Origin: Folioceros fuciformis
Lineage: Eukaryota > Anthocerotophyta > Anthocerotopsida > Anthocerotales
Length of the DNA: 46,837 bases
Assembly (NCBI GenBank): GCA_049999805.1
Contig: JBNGIO010006272.1
Span: 243,643-290,479 of the forward strand
Direction: 5' to 3'
Both the position numbers and the translations under genes were made by a program. Below the pieces are notes generated by a model. That model ran no database searches, was not told the origin of the DNA, and worked only from the letters and a program-made list of their open reading frames with translations. Shown here one piece after another: positions 21,701 to 31,768 of this stretch. Positions within the stretch are counted from its first letter, which is position 1; each line of letters begins with the position of its first letter.

Positions 21701-23183
21701 TGCCATAGAATAGACTGCTGCTTAGCCGAAAGGGTTCCTACACTTGTAGAGTTGACTTCTTGTTTGCTTCCTAGAAGACAGGTGAAGTCCAGACGATACA
21801 GGTCATTCTCAGGCAGAGCCCTAAAGACACATATGGAAGGGGAGTCTATCCGAGAGAAACAGCAGTAATGCTCGTGAGCTGTTAGCTGGAAAATCTTGAG
21901 CTGAAAAAGTTTGCTGAGAGACAGCAAATTCTTGGCCATGCTTGGAACATACAGGACGTCTGGAAGAGCAAGCGTAGACCCATCACTTAGCCTAAATGTG
22001 CAGGACCCCTGTCCTAGAATTCGTAGGCTAGTGCTATTCCGTTCATCTCCCAAGTAGACTCTGTCTACACTAGAGGAGGGGGTCAATGTCGTGAAGAGGG
22101 ATTCCTCACGACATATATGGGCAGTAGCCCCAGAGTCCAAATACCATACTGCCTTGTCACCTGTGAGAGTGGACAGGCAGATGGTTAGAATTTTAACCAC
22201 CGGTTTGTTGGAATCTGCAGGTCTATCTTGAACAACAGAACTAGGAGAAGGACGAGGAGTCTTGCGAGGCTCCCCGGCCTTCTTCTTCCTGCATTCATTG
22301 GCCCAATGACCAGGTTTGCCACACCAATTGCAGCTTCCAGGACGTTTTGTTGAAGGACCTGCGTGATTGCGTTGCCCTTCGTTTCTATTTCCCTGTTGTG
22401 AATTCTGTATCTTTGTTTTATCCTTATGTGCCCCTCTGCCACGGAATGCAGTAAGCACTCTGTCAGCTTTGGCTTTCCCAGTCCCTGACATGAGCCTGCT
22501 CTGCTCTTCCTGGAAGAGGGCACCTATAACCTCGTCTAAGGTAATAGTAATTTGTCTCCCAGCAGCACCGGCAGCTATAGCCTGTCGGATGGGGACATTG
22601 TGGGCAGATACAAAAGTCTGGTAACTTGGTGGCAGGCTGGTGAGCAACTGAGCAATCACGTCCACCTCATCCATCACTGTACCAAGGGAAGTAAGTTGTG
22701 CTCGAAGATGTCTAAGTTTGCTGGTGTGAGCAAGAACTTTGTCACCCTCTCGCATCTTAAGTCCATAGAATTCTGTGCGTAATGCACATAGTGTAAGGAC
22801 ATTACTGACTTTGTACTGGCTCTCTAACTGGGACCAAATTTCACTAGCCTTGGTTAGAAATTCTATAGGAGGAATGAGATCCTCTGTCAAGAAGAAACAA
22901 GAAGGGCTATACCTATGCTGTTTGCATGAGCCCACTTATCCTTATCTGCTTGAATGGCAGTTGCAGGTGGCTCAGGAATAGAGCCATCTACAATACCCCA
23001 GACTCCTCTAGCCAACAATGTCGACTTCATCCGCACTCTCCACACCTCGTACTTCTGACCATTAAACCTGTCTTTTTCTTTGAGTTCAGATGTGAAGACA
23101 GGGTTGTAAGGGCCAGGAGGACCAGGAAGTGAAAGAGAGGGCGGAGGTGGAGGAGGGGGAAGGGGAGGATTAATGTTAGACAT
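18727..23183 (-). pseudogene. gag-pol of young Copia, lightly broken
   Basis: Gag starts at 23183 with a poly-Pro N-terminus. A frameshift near 22892 links it to the continuing frame (22935-21190), which holds the CCHC knuckle CNWCGKPGHWANEC, the protease motif WYLDSGATAHI, and integrase motifs HARLGHLNRK, LELVHADISG and IFRSDNGTEF. A second frameshift near 21270 leads to the integrase C-terminus (21190-20690, LIFVGYSETVKAYKL) and a stop at 20690-20692. Reverse transcriptase (QMDVCKDFLHG, CLYGLKQSAERWY, intact LYVDDVILAA) spans about 20300-19067, and a frameshift near 19100 precedes RNase H (LSSTEAEYKSLTDA, CDNQSAIAL) ending at 18727. Active-site residues are mostly intact, which fits a young insertion with a few inactivating lesions. 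Confidence 0.9.
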
Positions 23184-23478
23184 GCCGGGTCGACCTTGGT
23201 TCTGGGCTGGAGCAGCAGGGATCAGTCCACTAAAAAAAGGTTATAAAATGATTCTGCTAAGTCATCCAGTAACCAATCATCCATGCATGGTTGACTAACT
23301 GTGTTATCTAAATGTGCAGATCTGAAAAGGCATCTACAACATGAAGGGACAGGGCATTGAAGGGAGAGGCACAGGAAATGACAAAGTTCATGCAAAATGT
23401 CAGCATGAAAAGGTATGTGCACAGAAACCCTAACTGAAAAATGCCCCAGTCATGTGAAGCAACTGTTCACACGAAACC

Positions 23479-23841
23479 CTAACTACTGTGAGCGTCCGGT
23501 TTTCTAGGGAGTGGAGACAAGGTGGGAAGATACAATCCCATTGCTGGTGATGCCACCGACATGGGTAATGGAAAATCCACCTGCTCAAATTTCCTGCGCT
23601 CACTAATCTGATCAAGTCTCTCTATCACCCATGAATTCTGAACGGTAAACATTTGGATCAACTGACCCTGTAGATTGTTGATGCGCCAGAGTAGGTGATC
23701 ATTATCCACAACAGCCCCTGACCTTCCAATTTCCGGTTCAGAAATTTCTGGATGTATCCCATGAAAATTGGGCTGATCCGTCTCCCGGTCTTGTGCAGGC
23801 GTCCCTGCTGAGTTACAGCGACCTCGTCGACGGGAAGGCAT
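23479..23841 (-). CDS. Extra sense reading frame in the 5' leader of young Copia
   Basis: An ATG-initiated frame of 120 residues lies between the primer-binding site and gag, on the same strand as gag. The product begins MPSRRRGRCNSAGTPAQ, has a helix-prone middle (RINNLQGQLIQMF, then VIERLDQISERRKFEQ) and a Pro-rich end. No known domain is recognised. It may be a leader peptide, a displaced N-terminal part of gag, or chance. The more than 1-kb distance from the LTR to gag is unusually long for a compact Copia, which makes coding use worth testing. Confidence 0.35.
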   Translation of the reverse strand: MPSRRRGRCNSAGTPAQDRETDQPNFHGIHPEISEPEIGRSGAVVDNDHLLWRINNLQGQLIQMFTVQNSWVIERLDQISERRKFEQVDFPLPMSVASPAMGLYLPTLSPLPRKPDAHSS

Positions 23842-24291
23842 TCTGTGGATTAGAGATAGCAATCATCTGAGCAAATTAGTGGCATTTCTTGATAATTTTA
23901 TTTATTTGGTAGCATAATTACATAGGCTAATTCTGTCTTGCAGGCAGAAGAGCATGGCCTTCGAAAGAGCTCAGCCAGCATCAAGAGATGATGTTGAGTT
24001 CCGTTGAAGTCTCTGTTGCTCTTCCTGGAAAATCAGATTAGTCTGAAAAAGATAGGATTCTTATTTCTTCATCCTGCTAGGCATCGGAAGGACATATGAT
24101 GGTAATAGTAAATCAAGGCTTGTATATGCACGCCTATTTAGGCGCATTGACGATACGCAGTGTACGTTATCGTAAGAGCCATTGATTGTATAAGAATACC
24201 AATCTGATAGCCCCAGGTATCGATATCTGAAGGCTTGGCCACAAGTATCAAAAGCCATCACAATTGTTCATGATTCATGGCTTTGATACCA

Positions 24292-24498
24292 TGTATAGAA
24301 AAGTACAGCAGGAGAAGAGAGCATAAACAAAAATATTGAAATATACATAAGTTAATAATACAAAGAGTTGTGTAATGTATATAAGCCTATCCTCTAGGCT
24401 AAGCACCCCTTGATTTAATAACCTAAATATAATTAACCGATAGGTTAACGTAAATCAATCTAGGTGAAACCCTAAGCGAGGGAGGTTACCCCGTAACA
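24292..24498 (-). repeat. 5' LTR of young Copia
   Basis: This 207-bp LTR is followed inward by TGGTATCAAAGCCATG on the minus strand, the initiator tRNA-Met primer-binding site. The target duplication TGCTT is at 24499-24503. Confidence 0.93.
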
Positions 24499-24594
24499 TG
24501 CTTTCCTCACGGCCTTGCTGCACCTTTGTGCATCTTGTCCGCAACACCTACAACCATCACCCTCTTGCTCTACAACCTAAGCTCTGATATTAGT

Positions 24595-24880
24595 TGAAGG
24601 ATTGGTAGGAGAGCCACATGATGAAGGAGGAGGGGAGCAACATGATGAAGGAGGAGAGGAGAAAGCAAGGTCTCTCACACTATATTGCAAGGGAGCTTAA
24701 GAGGGCATTTATACCCTCTAGAAGAGCTCCCAAGGAAGCTTCACAAGAAGCTCACAGGAAGCTACGCAAGAAACTTCATAAATATTAGCTTAAGCTAATC
24801 TAGACAAATGATACTTAACTAAATACTAATCTTAGACTAAACACATTAGTCTAAGCACATTGGACTTTAATAACCCTACA
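24595..24880 (-). repeat. 5' LTR of old Copia (right)
   Basis: Read on the minus strand it begins TGTAGGGTTATTAAAG at 24880, has a GGGTATAAATGCCC TATA region, and ends CCTTCA at 24595. ATATCAGAGCTT then follows as a slightly mutated initiator-tRNA primer-binding site. It is the LTR that matches the orientation of gag-pol. Confidence 0.85.
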
Positions 24881-26651
24881 CCTTTACCACTCCCTTACAT
24901 GGCATCGATATTTAGCTGTTAATTTAGAACAAGTACTATTTTGATGTGTCTTCTTGAACCACTCACTTCTAACATACGTTGTGGTGGTGAGCAGACGATG
25001 CTACTTCTTTGTTAACATGCTCCGAAGGCTGAACACATGAGGAAACATCTGTTTGTTGCAAGCACTTGCGAGGGGACAGTTGAGCACATCACCAGGACTG
25101 CAGAGGAGCATCCTCATCCCGCTAAGGTCATCTTCTCAAACTAGAGGGGACACCAAGTTGCGCACAACCTCTCCATTCTAACCAAGCAATAGACAGGAGA
25201 ATTCCACAAAGAATGTGGCGGTGGATGACATTCTCGGGTGCAAAAATTGTGTAGTGTATAGTGCTGCAATCTTGCTTGTCGTGTCATGAGAACCAGATTT
25301 ATACATGTGCAGCAGGTTGGACTCAGGCGGTCTTTTGATCGATAGGTGGAATTTGTCTTGAAGGTTTTACAAGAGGTTGCATATGTATCACCCTCTAATT
25401 TCAACAACCAAGGCTGCTGCAAAGGTTTGTTGAATTTGAGTTTGGCAATCATACAACTTCCGAAGCAGAGGTATTAGGTCTGGATTTCTTACCACAATAT
25501 TGATCACTTAATCTTCATCGTGAGCGGATCAATGCTGTCTCAAAATGGTCCCCGGTGGATTTAACTGGTTTTGTGGTTCAAGTAATATGCTAACCGTTAA
25601 CTATGGGGGCCTTCCCTTCCCCGCATAACACTTGAAGCTAGTGAAAGAAGGAATGAGAATGGCAGAAAGAGTGGAGTCTTGGCCAACTCGGTTCAGTGTG
25701 AAGTAATACCCACATGTGAGGCTTAGGATTACATAGTTCCTCTTCCACAATTGGTAGAAATCATAGGGGTAGATGCTCCTCGTGAAGAGACTTCTTGAGA
25801 AGCTCTCCTCCCTTTTTTTATCATTGCATTTCCTGCACAGGTTAGGGTCGCTTTCCATGTTACCCAAATGCATTTGGATAAATAAGTTTTAGGGCACTTT
25901 CCATGTTCTATAACACCATGTACGTGGCCAAAAAGTGCCCGATTTTAAGGGCACTCACCGGTACGAAATGTTGCTCCCGGTGGTGCACCTTAGAACTAGT
26001 TCTTAAACAATGTGGCTACACCTTAGAACTAATTCTTAAACAATGTGGCTACTCTACAAAGTGATGGGATGTACCAGTGAAAGGTACTGCCCATAGCCCG
26101 TAAAGGGCCAAATGTTGGCATGAAAAGGGGAAAGGAGGGTTGAGGAGGGCCAAAATTAATTGGGGAATCTTTCCTCCCTCCAAAGCGGACTGTTTTAAGT
26201 AGTTTTGGTTTTGTTTCAGGTTTTGAAAGCGGCGCTTAGTGTCAATATCATACCTCACCCCGTCTAATTCATCGTCTCACCGGTTCCAAAGTGCCAGTCT
26301 AATCCCCTCGAATCTCCACTACGTACATATACTGTTCAGCTTGGTGCACCAGACAAAACGAAACAAGTACTGTAGAGAACAAATTTGATGAAATTTAAGA
26401 TTTCCTGTTGGAAAAACGTAGGAATACTTGAATAACCGCAGAAATGCGCTCCAAGAGCAGTATCTCGACAAGAGAGGTTCAACTATAACTCGGGGGTGAT
26501 CTTCAACGGTAGGCCGTCAAGGAGCGGAAATTTTTGTAGAGATGCTATCGGTTTTGACTGCAGGCCTGGGTATGTTGCTCAGCATTTTGTGCTGTGAGAA
26601 GTGGACATTATCACATCAACGGGGTAGCCACAGCAGGGAAAATAGGGTCGG
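24881..26651. other. Intergenic region; 33-bp tandem duplication
   Basis: No gene is recognised. Minus-strand frames at 25141-25452 and 25601-25873 (103 and 90 codons) lack known domains. I looked for the missing half of the chromovirus next to the old Copia and did not find it. Bases 25986-26018 and 26019-26051 are tandem copies of a 33-bp unit with one difference. The last few hundred bases should include the mTERF promoter. Confidence 0.4.
25986..26051 (+). repeat. 33-bp tandem duplication
   Basis: Two adjacent 33-bp copies begin CACCTTAGAACTA at 25986 and 26019. They differ only by G versus A at the fourteenth base. Confidence 0.9.
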
Positions 26652-28618
26652 ATGGCAATCGTGATGGGGGCTAGACCGATGGGTTCCATGCACGTCTTCT
26701 GCAGGGTCCCCAGCTGTGATGGCCAGCTGCGGAAGGAGGCAGGTTTCAGCTCTCGTCGGTCGGGCTATCTTGCTGCAGCTCCGTTTCGGGTGAATTCTTG
26801 TTCCTCGAAAACGACACTGTTCCTAGGTTCTTCAAAAGTGCAAAATTTCTCCACGGATGAGCTGCCTCACAAGGTGCTCTTGCAGGCCTCTGTGGCCAAG
26901 GTACAAACCTCTCTCTGTGTTTCAGTCATCGTGGATATTGTCACGATTTGTGTGGAGGGGTTGACGGTAGTTGGCTGCTGTTTGACATGCAGACACTGGC
27001 AGGACAAGTTGATGGGGGATCCGTGGAACAGCTGGAGGTCAGAGCTGTAGAAGCATGTTCTCTTGTAGAGGAGGATAGCAGCGACGGTGTTCAGGTCGTG
27101 CCTGTGGTCGCGGCACCCAAAAGGAGGCTAAGAAAGTTGTTCAGGCAGAACAATGAGCTGTTGGGGTTTCCCCCAGAAATCCTCAGTGCCAATATTGCTT
27201 TTCTGGAGTCCATTGGAGTCCAGGAGAAACACATATTGTCTCTCATGGGAAAATGTCCTGCAGTGCTTGTTGTGAACTTTGAGGAAGTGCTGGGGCCATT
27301 GGTAAACCGTGTTCAGCAGCTTGGTGTGGACAAGAAGTTTATCGGTGGCTTGTTGAAATATAACCCCACCCGGGTGGTGCGTATTGCTGATTCAAATGTT
27401 ACTGCCAACATAGAGTTTCTCAGCGGTTTAGGGATTGCTGCTGGTCAGATTGCCAGAGTCGTGCGCGGCAATCCACAGGTCCTGGTCATGGATGTTGTAT
27501 CAGATTTCCAGCCATCGGTTGACTTCCTTTACGGTCTGGGCTTGGATATTGTGAGTGTACGCAAGGTCATCATTGTCTTCCCGACCGTTCTGGGCCTACG
27601 TGTGGAGCAGAATCTGAAGCCTAAGGTGGAGTACTTGAAGGCCATCGGCGTGGCTCCATCAAATATTGGGAAAGTGATTGTAAGATGCCCCCCGGTTCTT
27701 GGTTTCAGCCTGGACAACCTTTTGTCCAAAGTGGAGTACTTGCAGGGGATCGGAATCTCTTCGAGAACTCTGAAACTGATGGTGGAGCGATGTCCTGCAA
27801 TCTTGGGCTACAGCATCGAAAAGAATATGCAGCCTAAAATCAGGTATCTAGAGAGCGTTGGAGTTGAGCGAAAAAACATAAGCAAGATCCTTGGTGTCTC
27901 GCCGAATCTGCTTGGCTACAGTGTGAAGAAGAATCTGCAACCAAAAATCGAGTATCTGAAGAGCCTTGGAGTGGACCAGAGTGGCCTCAGCAAAATCATC
28001 ACAACGTCGCCAGTGATTTTGAGCTACAGCTTAGACCAAAGATTGAAGCCAACAGTGAAATTCCTTTCAGACATGGGTTTCAGCAATGACAGGCTGGTCA
28101 AGTTAATCATCTCAAGTCCCTCAGTCTTCTCAGTTTCTATCGAGGGAAAATTCTCTGCCACTCTGCAGTTCTTCTCAAGGCTGGGAATCGATGCGCGATC
28201 AAGTGGCATGGTGAGGGCATTCACATCATGCTTCTCAAATTCCATCGTGACTCTGGAGTCTAGACTTCGGTGCCTTTCAAGCTATGGGTTCTCAGACTCT
28301 GACGTTCATGAGATGGTGAATGCCCAGCCTGCGCTCCTAACTCTGAGCGATGAAAACTTGAGACGCAAGATAGAGTTCCTCAAAGAGAGTACGGACTTTT
28401 TCGAGCTCAAGAGATGGAAACTGGCAAGATTTCTGACGTACAGCCTGGAATTTAGAATGAGGCCTCGACATGAGCTGATGTCTTGCATGAAGTCAAGGGG
28501 GGTACTGAAACTGGACTTTCAGTTTACCACCATGTTGGAGCTGTCTGAAAAGCAGTATCAAGACAGATTCGTTATGTGCCATCTTGCAGATGCAGCATTA
28601 GCTAAAGACCCGGGGTGA
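26652..28618 (+). CDS. mTERF-family organelle transcription/RNA-processing factor
   Basis: Model: exon 1 26652-26900, intron 26901-26992 (GT-AG, phase 0), exon 2 26993-28618, 624 residues. The exon join replaces a frame change at 26.9 kb, and GTACAA follows AAG at the donor. The N-terminus is rich in Ser/Arg/Ala with few acids, as in a plastid or mitochondrial transit peptide. From about residue 125 the protein is built of roughly 30-residue mTERF motifs with the repeating pattern of Leu-Gly-(Val/Ile) and a Pro after a short hydrophobic stretch: LESIGVQEKHILSLMGKCPA, YLKAIGVAPSNIGKVIVRCP, YLESVGVERKNISKILGVSP, YLKSLGVDQSGLSKIITTSP. At least nine are visible. mTERF proteins wrap nucleic acid and govern organelle gene expression. 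The specific orthologue cannot be named from sequence alone. Confidence 0.9.
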
Positions 28619-28910
28619 TGTTGGAAGCAGCAGTTAAGTCCCTTGGCATTTGGCACGGCAATTTATCTGGATCGACGGTTCCGAATTTTTCACTCTCAAG
28701 AGTTGCTGAGGAGCCGAAATAAATCATTGGTACTAACATTTGACTCACTGTACAGAATTCTTGTGTACTGTTGACTGTATGATGATGTGGCCTGCTATGC
28801 AGTTCCACCGGGGGTAAAACCACAGGGAACATTGATGGCAACTACCTTTCATTTAGGGTGGGTACCTTGAAAGCTCCAGTATTCTCAAAAGCAGCAGCCT
28901 GGTGATCTGA

Positions 28911-31656
28911 TCAGGCGTCTTCTTGGTTATCAATGCTGTGAATTTGTTCCATCTGGGTTTCTTTGGACTTCGATCTAAGATTTACAGTCTCCGGATCCAC
29001 CATGTCCGTGTAGTACATCTGCTCTTGATCCATGGCATCTTGCGGGGACCCCTCGTTGTCCAGGGCCTGAAGGTCCGCTGCCTCTAGCTGCTGCTGCAGA
29101 TGGTAGCGGTCCTTGGCCGACGTGGCGAGCTTGAGAGCCTCCATCTGCTCCTGAGCTCCGGGGAAGGCCTCACAGATGCAGGCAGCAGGGTACTCATGGA
29201 AGCCTCCTTTGCCGGGCCTCAATTCCATGGGCTCTCCCATGAAGCCCTGCTGAGCGGACTGCAGCTTTTTAGCGAAAAGCTCCCAGCTCATAGCGTGTCT
29301 GTCCAAAAAGAGCTGCCCCAACTTCCTGGCGTTGGGCCGGATGGTCCTCTTGTGCCCGAAGAAACGGCGTCTGCCGGCCAGGACCTTGGCCATGTTACCG
29401 TTGTTGTTGGTGACAAACACGTCGCTCCTGTCGCACACTATGTAGTCGATGGCTGCAAGCTGCGATGTATGATCCCCGAACGCCTGCAACTCCTGCTTGC
29501 TGGCCAGGGTGTCCTTGGTCTCCAGGTTGGGGAACATGGCCTTGAGCGGCGCCAGCGTCCTCTCTCCCCCGTACACCTCCCCCGACGCAACGTACAGATG
29601 AGAGTCGCTGTCGAACCCCAGAGCCTTGAGCATGAGCCCCACTTCCAGAGGCGAGAGCGGACATTTGCCGTTCCTCCTCTGCTGTTCCGGGTTCTTCACC
29701 TGCAACAGACGCGGCAGCAGGAATGAGATTGCGTGAAATGACAGCAGACCTCCTTCCAAGTTCAAATCTCATCATCTGGAGCAGGAGGGGGAGGGAGACG
29801 GCGTGGCATGCCATCAGATCTTCTCCTTCTGGGTGAAGAGATTCTTCACGAGCACGACGAGGACCAATGAGATTACATGACATGGAACCAGATCTTCTTG
29901 AAGATTAGATCTGTTTATGTAGGTCAGGGACTTGTGGGACACTCACATGCAGGTTCGCCCACCGCTTCCGAATCTCTCCCAATTCTCGCACCTCGGCATC
30001 ACCTCCTCCGTAATAGCAGCCTGAGAATGCCAGCATGTCCGGTTCAAACCTGTGAACATCTGAACTGTTCAATGCTAGGGCAGGAGCAAGGAAGGGAGCA
30101 GCAGAGCAAAAGCACAGAATACAAATACTGAGTACCTGAGATGGAGAGCGATGTAGGTGCCACTCTTCTGCTTCATCCTGTCCACCAGGCATTGGCCCAA
30201 GGTGGAGATGGACCTGGTAAACTGCAGCGCCTTGTAATTCACTCGGCATCTCAGCTTCTGCAAGTCGGTGTCCAAGCTGTTGGCCAGCCGGAAGTCGAAT
30301 TTTGTCAACCTGATTACCTGGAGGCAGGCACGGGTTCAACCTGAGGTCAGCATGGGTGCTGCTGCCCGCTCCTGTACAGATGTTATCAAAGCCTGTGTCC
30401 GCGTCTGACGCTGACAAGGTAACGTCCCTCGACGGCACCCCCAGCTGTCAGGCATTATGTGTAGAAAAGCTTACTCGTCGTTCTCGTAGTACTGGCAGCA
30501 CCTTGTCCAAGTAGAAAGAAGGCTTGCTCTTTCTGGGAACCCGCATGGAAAAAGCTGGCACATCTGCAGGCGCGCGGTTCACGACCCGCACTTCCCGAGC
30601 CACATTTCTGACGAACCAATCCTCATCGAAGAGGTCTCCAAAATCGCTGCAAATTCGGAACCAGCCTGAGATGAGAAGCCAGTCAACAAAACCAGCACCG
30701 GCACCCGAACCAGAGATCCCAGAATGCAGCGAGAATGGGAACGCAAGCCCTACCTGTCGTCCTTCCAGAACGAGTCGTGATCCAGCCGAGGGATGACCAA
30801 GGTTGCATTCAGGATGCGGGCAACAACCACAGCGTCGGTGATCTGCAGAAAATATGAGAAGGATCAGACCTGAGCTCAGCCAGTGAAGCAAGCCTCCGAA
30901 GCGCTCTGCAGAGAATGGCGAGCAAAGAAAGCAATTAATGCCATACCCCGATCCGCTGCTGATTCAACCCGCCACTGGTCTCGATTACAAGGAAACCATT
31001 GGAATCCGAGGTGGGATCCACCGCTGCCACATAAATCCAAATCAATGGAGTCGGAATTAATCCGCTGCGCCATCCCACCTTAGCAGGTGATGTTGACTCA
31101 CAAATGCAGCTGGGAAGGTAGTGATACTCACGGGAATAACGACTAGACGGATCGCTACAAGCCCCGTAGAATCTGGAGTATTGCGACCGCCATACCCGCT
31201 CCTTCGCCACCACACCTCCCTCCACCTGCTGTGATCACATTTCACAAGCTCCCTCAGCTGCAGAAAAGACGAGGCAAATCAGCAGAGCTTGGCAGCCAAA
31301 TCCTGCTCCTCCAACGTACCGGCAAGCGATGCAGGCCCTTTACCCTGGCCTCCGAGTGGTCGGAATCCGTCTGCGAAACCACCAGGGGAACAAGCCAGTC
31401 AGACATTGCCTGGAGTACAACGCGAGAGGAACGGTGCAGCGTTGTTGGCTGTGCGCGTACGCACCAGCGGCAAGTAGGAGGACTGGGTACGTTGCGGCCA
31501 TAGCGGGCTGGCACCGCGAGTAAAGCTGTCTCTGTCGGGGAGATGGCCGGACAGGGAGAAGACGAAGGCGATGGCCAGCACAGCCGAGGTGATGTAGAAC
31601 AGGGCGGTGAAGGTTGCGGGGGCAGGCAAGCGTCTGGGGCGCGGACGGGCCATCAT
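28911..31656 (-). CDS. Plant O-fucosyltransferase-family (GT-B, Golgi) glycosyltransferase
   Basis: Nine exons, all GT-AG with compatible phases: 31656-31465, 31409-31320, 31225-31132, 31023-30947, 30842-30754, 30646-30475, 30317-30136, 30049-29947, 29699-28911. The protein has 595 residues. Residues 12-36 form one hydrophobic segment after a basic start, a type II signal anchor for the Golgi. The family motifs follow: SRFYGACSD, IETSGGLNQQRIGITDAVVV (sugar-nucleotide site, GGLNQQR at 143-149), LDHDSFWKDDSDFGDLFDEDW, KVIRLTKFDFRLAN-type segment, RCRVNYKALQF, YIALHLRFEPDMLAFSGC, CPLSPLEVGLMLKALGF, and SDVFVTNNNGNMAKVLAGRR. Members transfer fucose or related sugars to proteins or cell-wall glycans. 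The acceptor here is unknown. The first ATG of a Met-Met pair was chosen because it precedes the anchor. It converges with mTERF, 292 bp apart. Confidence 0.9.
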
Positions 31657-31718
31657 CTGGCCCAACTTCCATTGCCTACCCTTCCCGCCCACCGCATCCT
31701 ATGGTTCCTGACAACCGG

Positions 31719-31768
31719 CCAATCCAATGCACACCAGAGCAGAGCACACCAATCCAATCCAATCCAAT
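31719..31768. promoter_or_regulatory. CCAAT-box cluster upstream of the fucosyltransferase gene
   Basis: Two CCAAT words at 31719-31728 and four in direct tandem at 31749-31768 lie 63-112 bp upstream of the fucosyltransferase start codon (31656, minus strand). CCAAT is the core of NF-Y sites. Tandem copies at this distance may be a promoter element or a simple pentanucleotide repeat, and the sequence does not decide between them. Confidence 0.5.

Larger units (their letters stand above)
17788..24498 (-). mobile_element. Complete, recently inserted Copia retrotransposon
   Basis: Direct LTRs at 17788-17994 and 24292-24498 (207 bp each, starting TGTA and ending AACA) differ at four positions by my alignment. 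TGCTT occurs on both outer sides (17783-17787 and 24499-24503), the 5-bp target duplication. The 5' end is at the right: a TGGTATCAAAGCC primer-binding site follows the right LTR directly on the minus strand. A purine-rich AAGGGAGGG adjoins the left LTR. The order gag, protease, integrase, reverse transcriptase, RNase H defines Copia. It is inserted into the leader of the older Copia. Confidence 0.95.
13150..24880 (-). mobile_element. Old Copia element with inverted LTRs, interrupted by a younger Copia
   Basis: Gag and pol lie on the minus strand (17108 down to about 13650). The proper 5' LTR, primer-binding site and leader are at the right (24880-24504, continuing at 17787-17109 across the nested insertion). 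The left end has no RNase H end and no minus-oriented 3' LTR. Instead it carries a plus-oriented LTR (13150-13392) followed by a primer-binding site and leader (to about 13645) that match the right end in inverted orientation. The two LTRs are clearly diverged, and the right one has an extra segment with an internal duplication near CATGATGAAGGAGGAG. No matching 5-bp target duplication flanks the pair (ATAAG versus CCTTT). Confidence 0.8.

Noticed and set aside
31254-31692. Three overlapping minus-strand frames as separate genes
   Set aside because: They are frames of exons 1-3 and introns of the fucosyltransferase gene. Splicing with GT-AG joins the correct parts in one frame.
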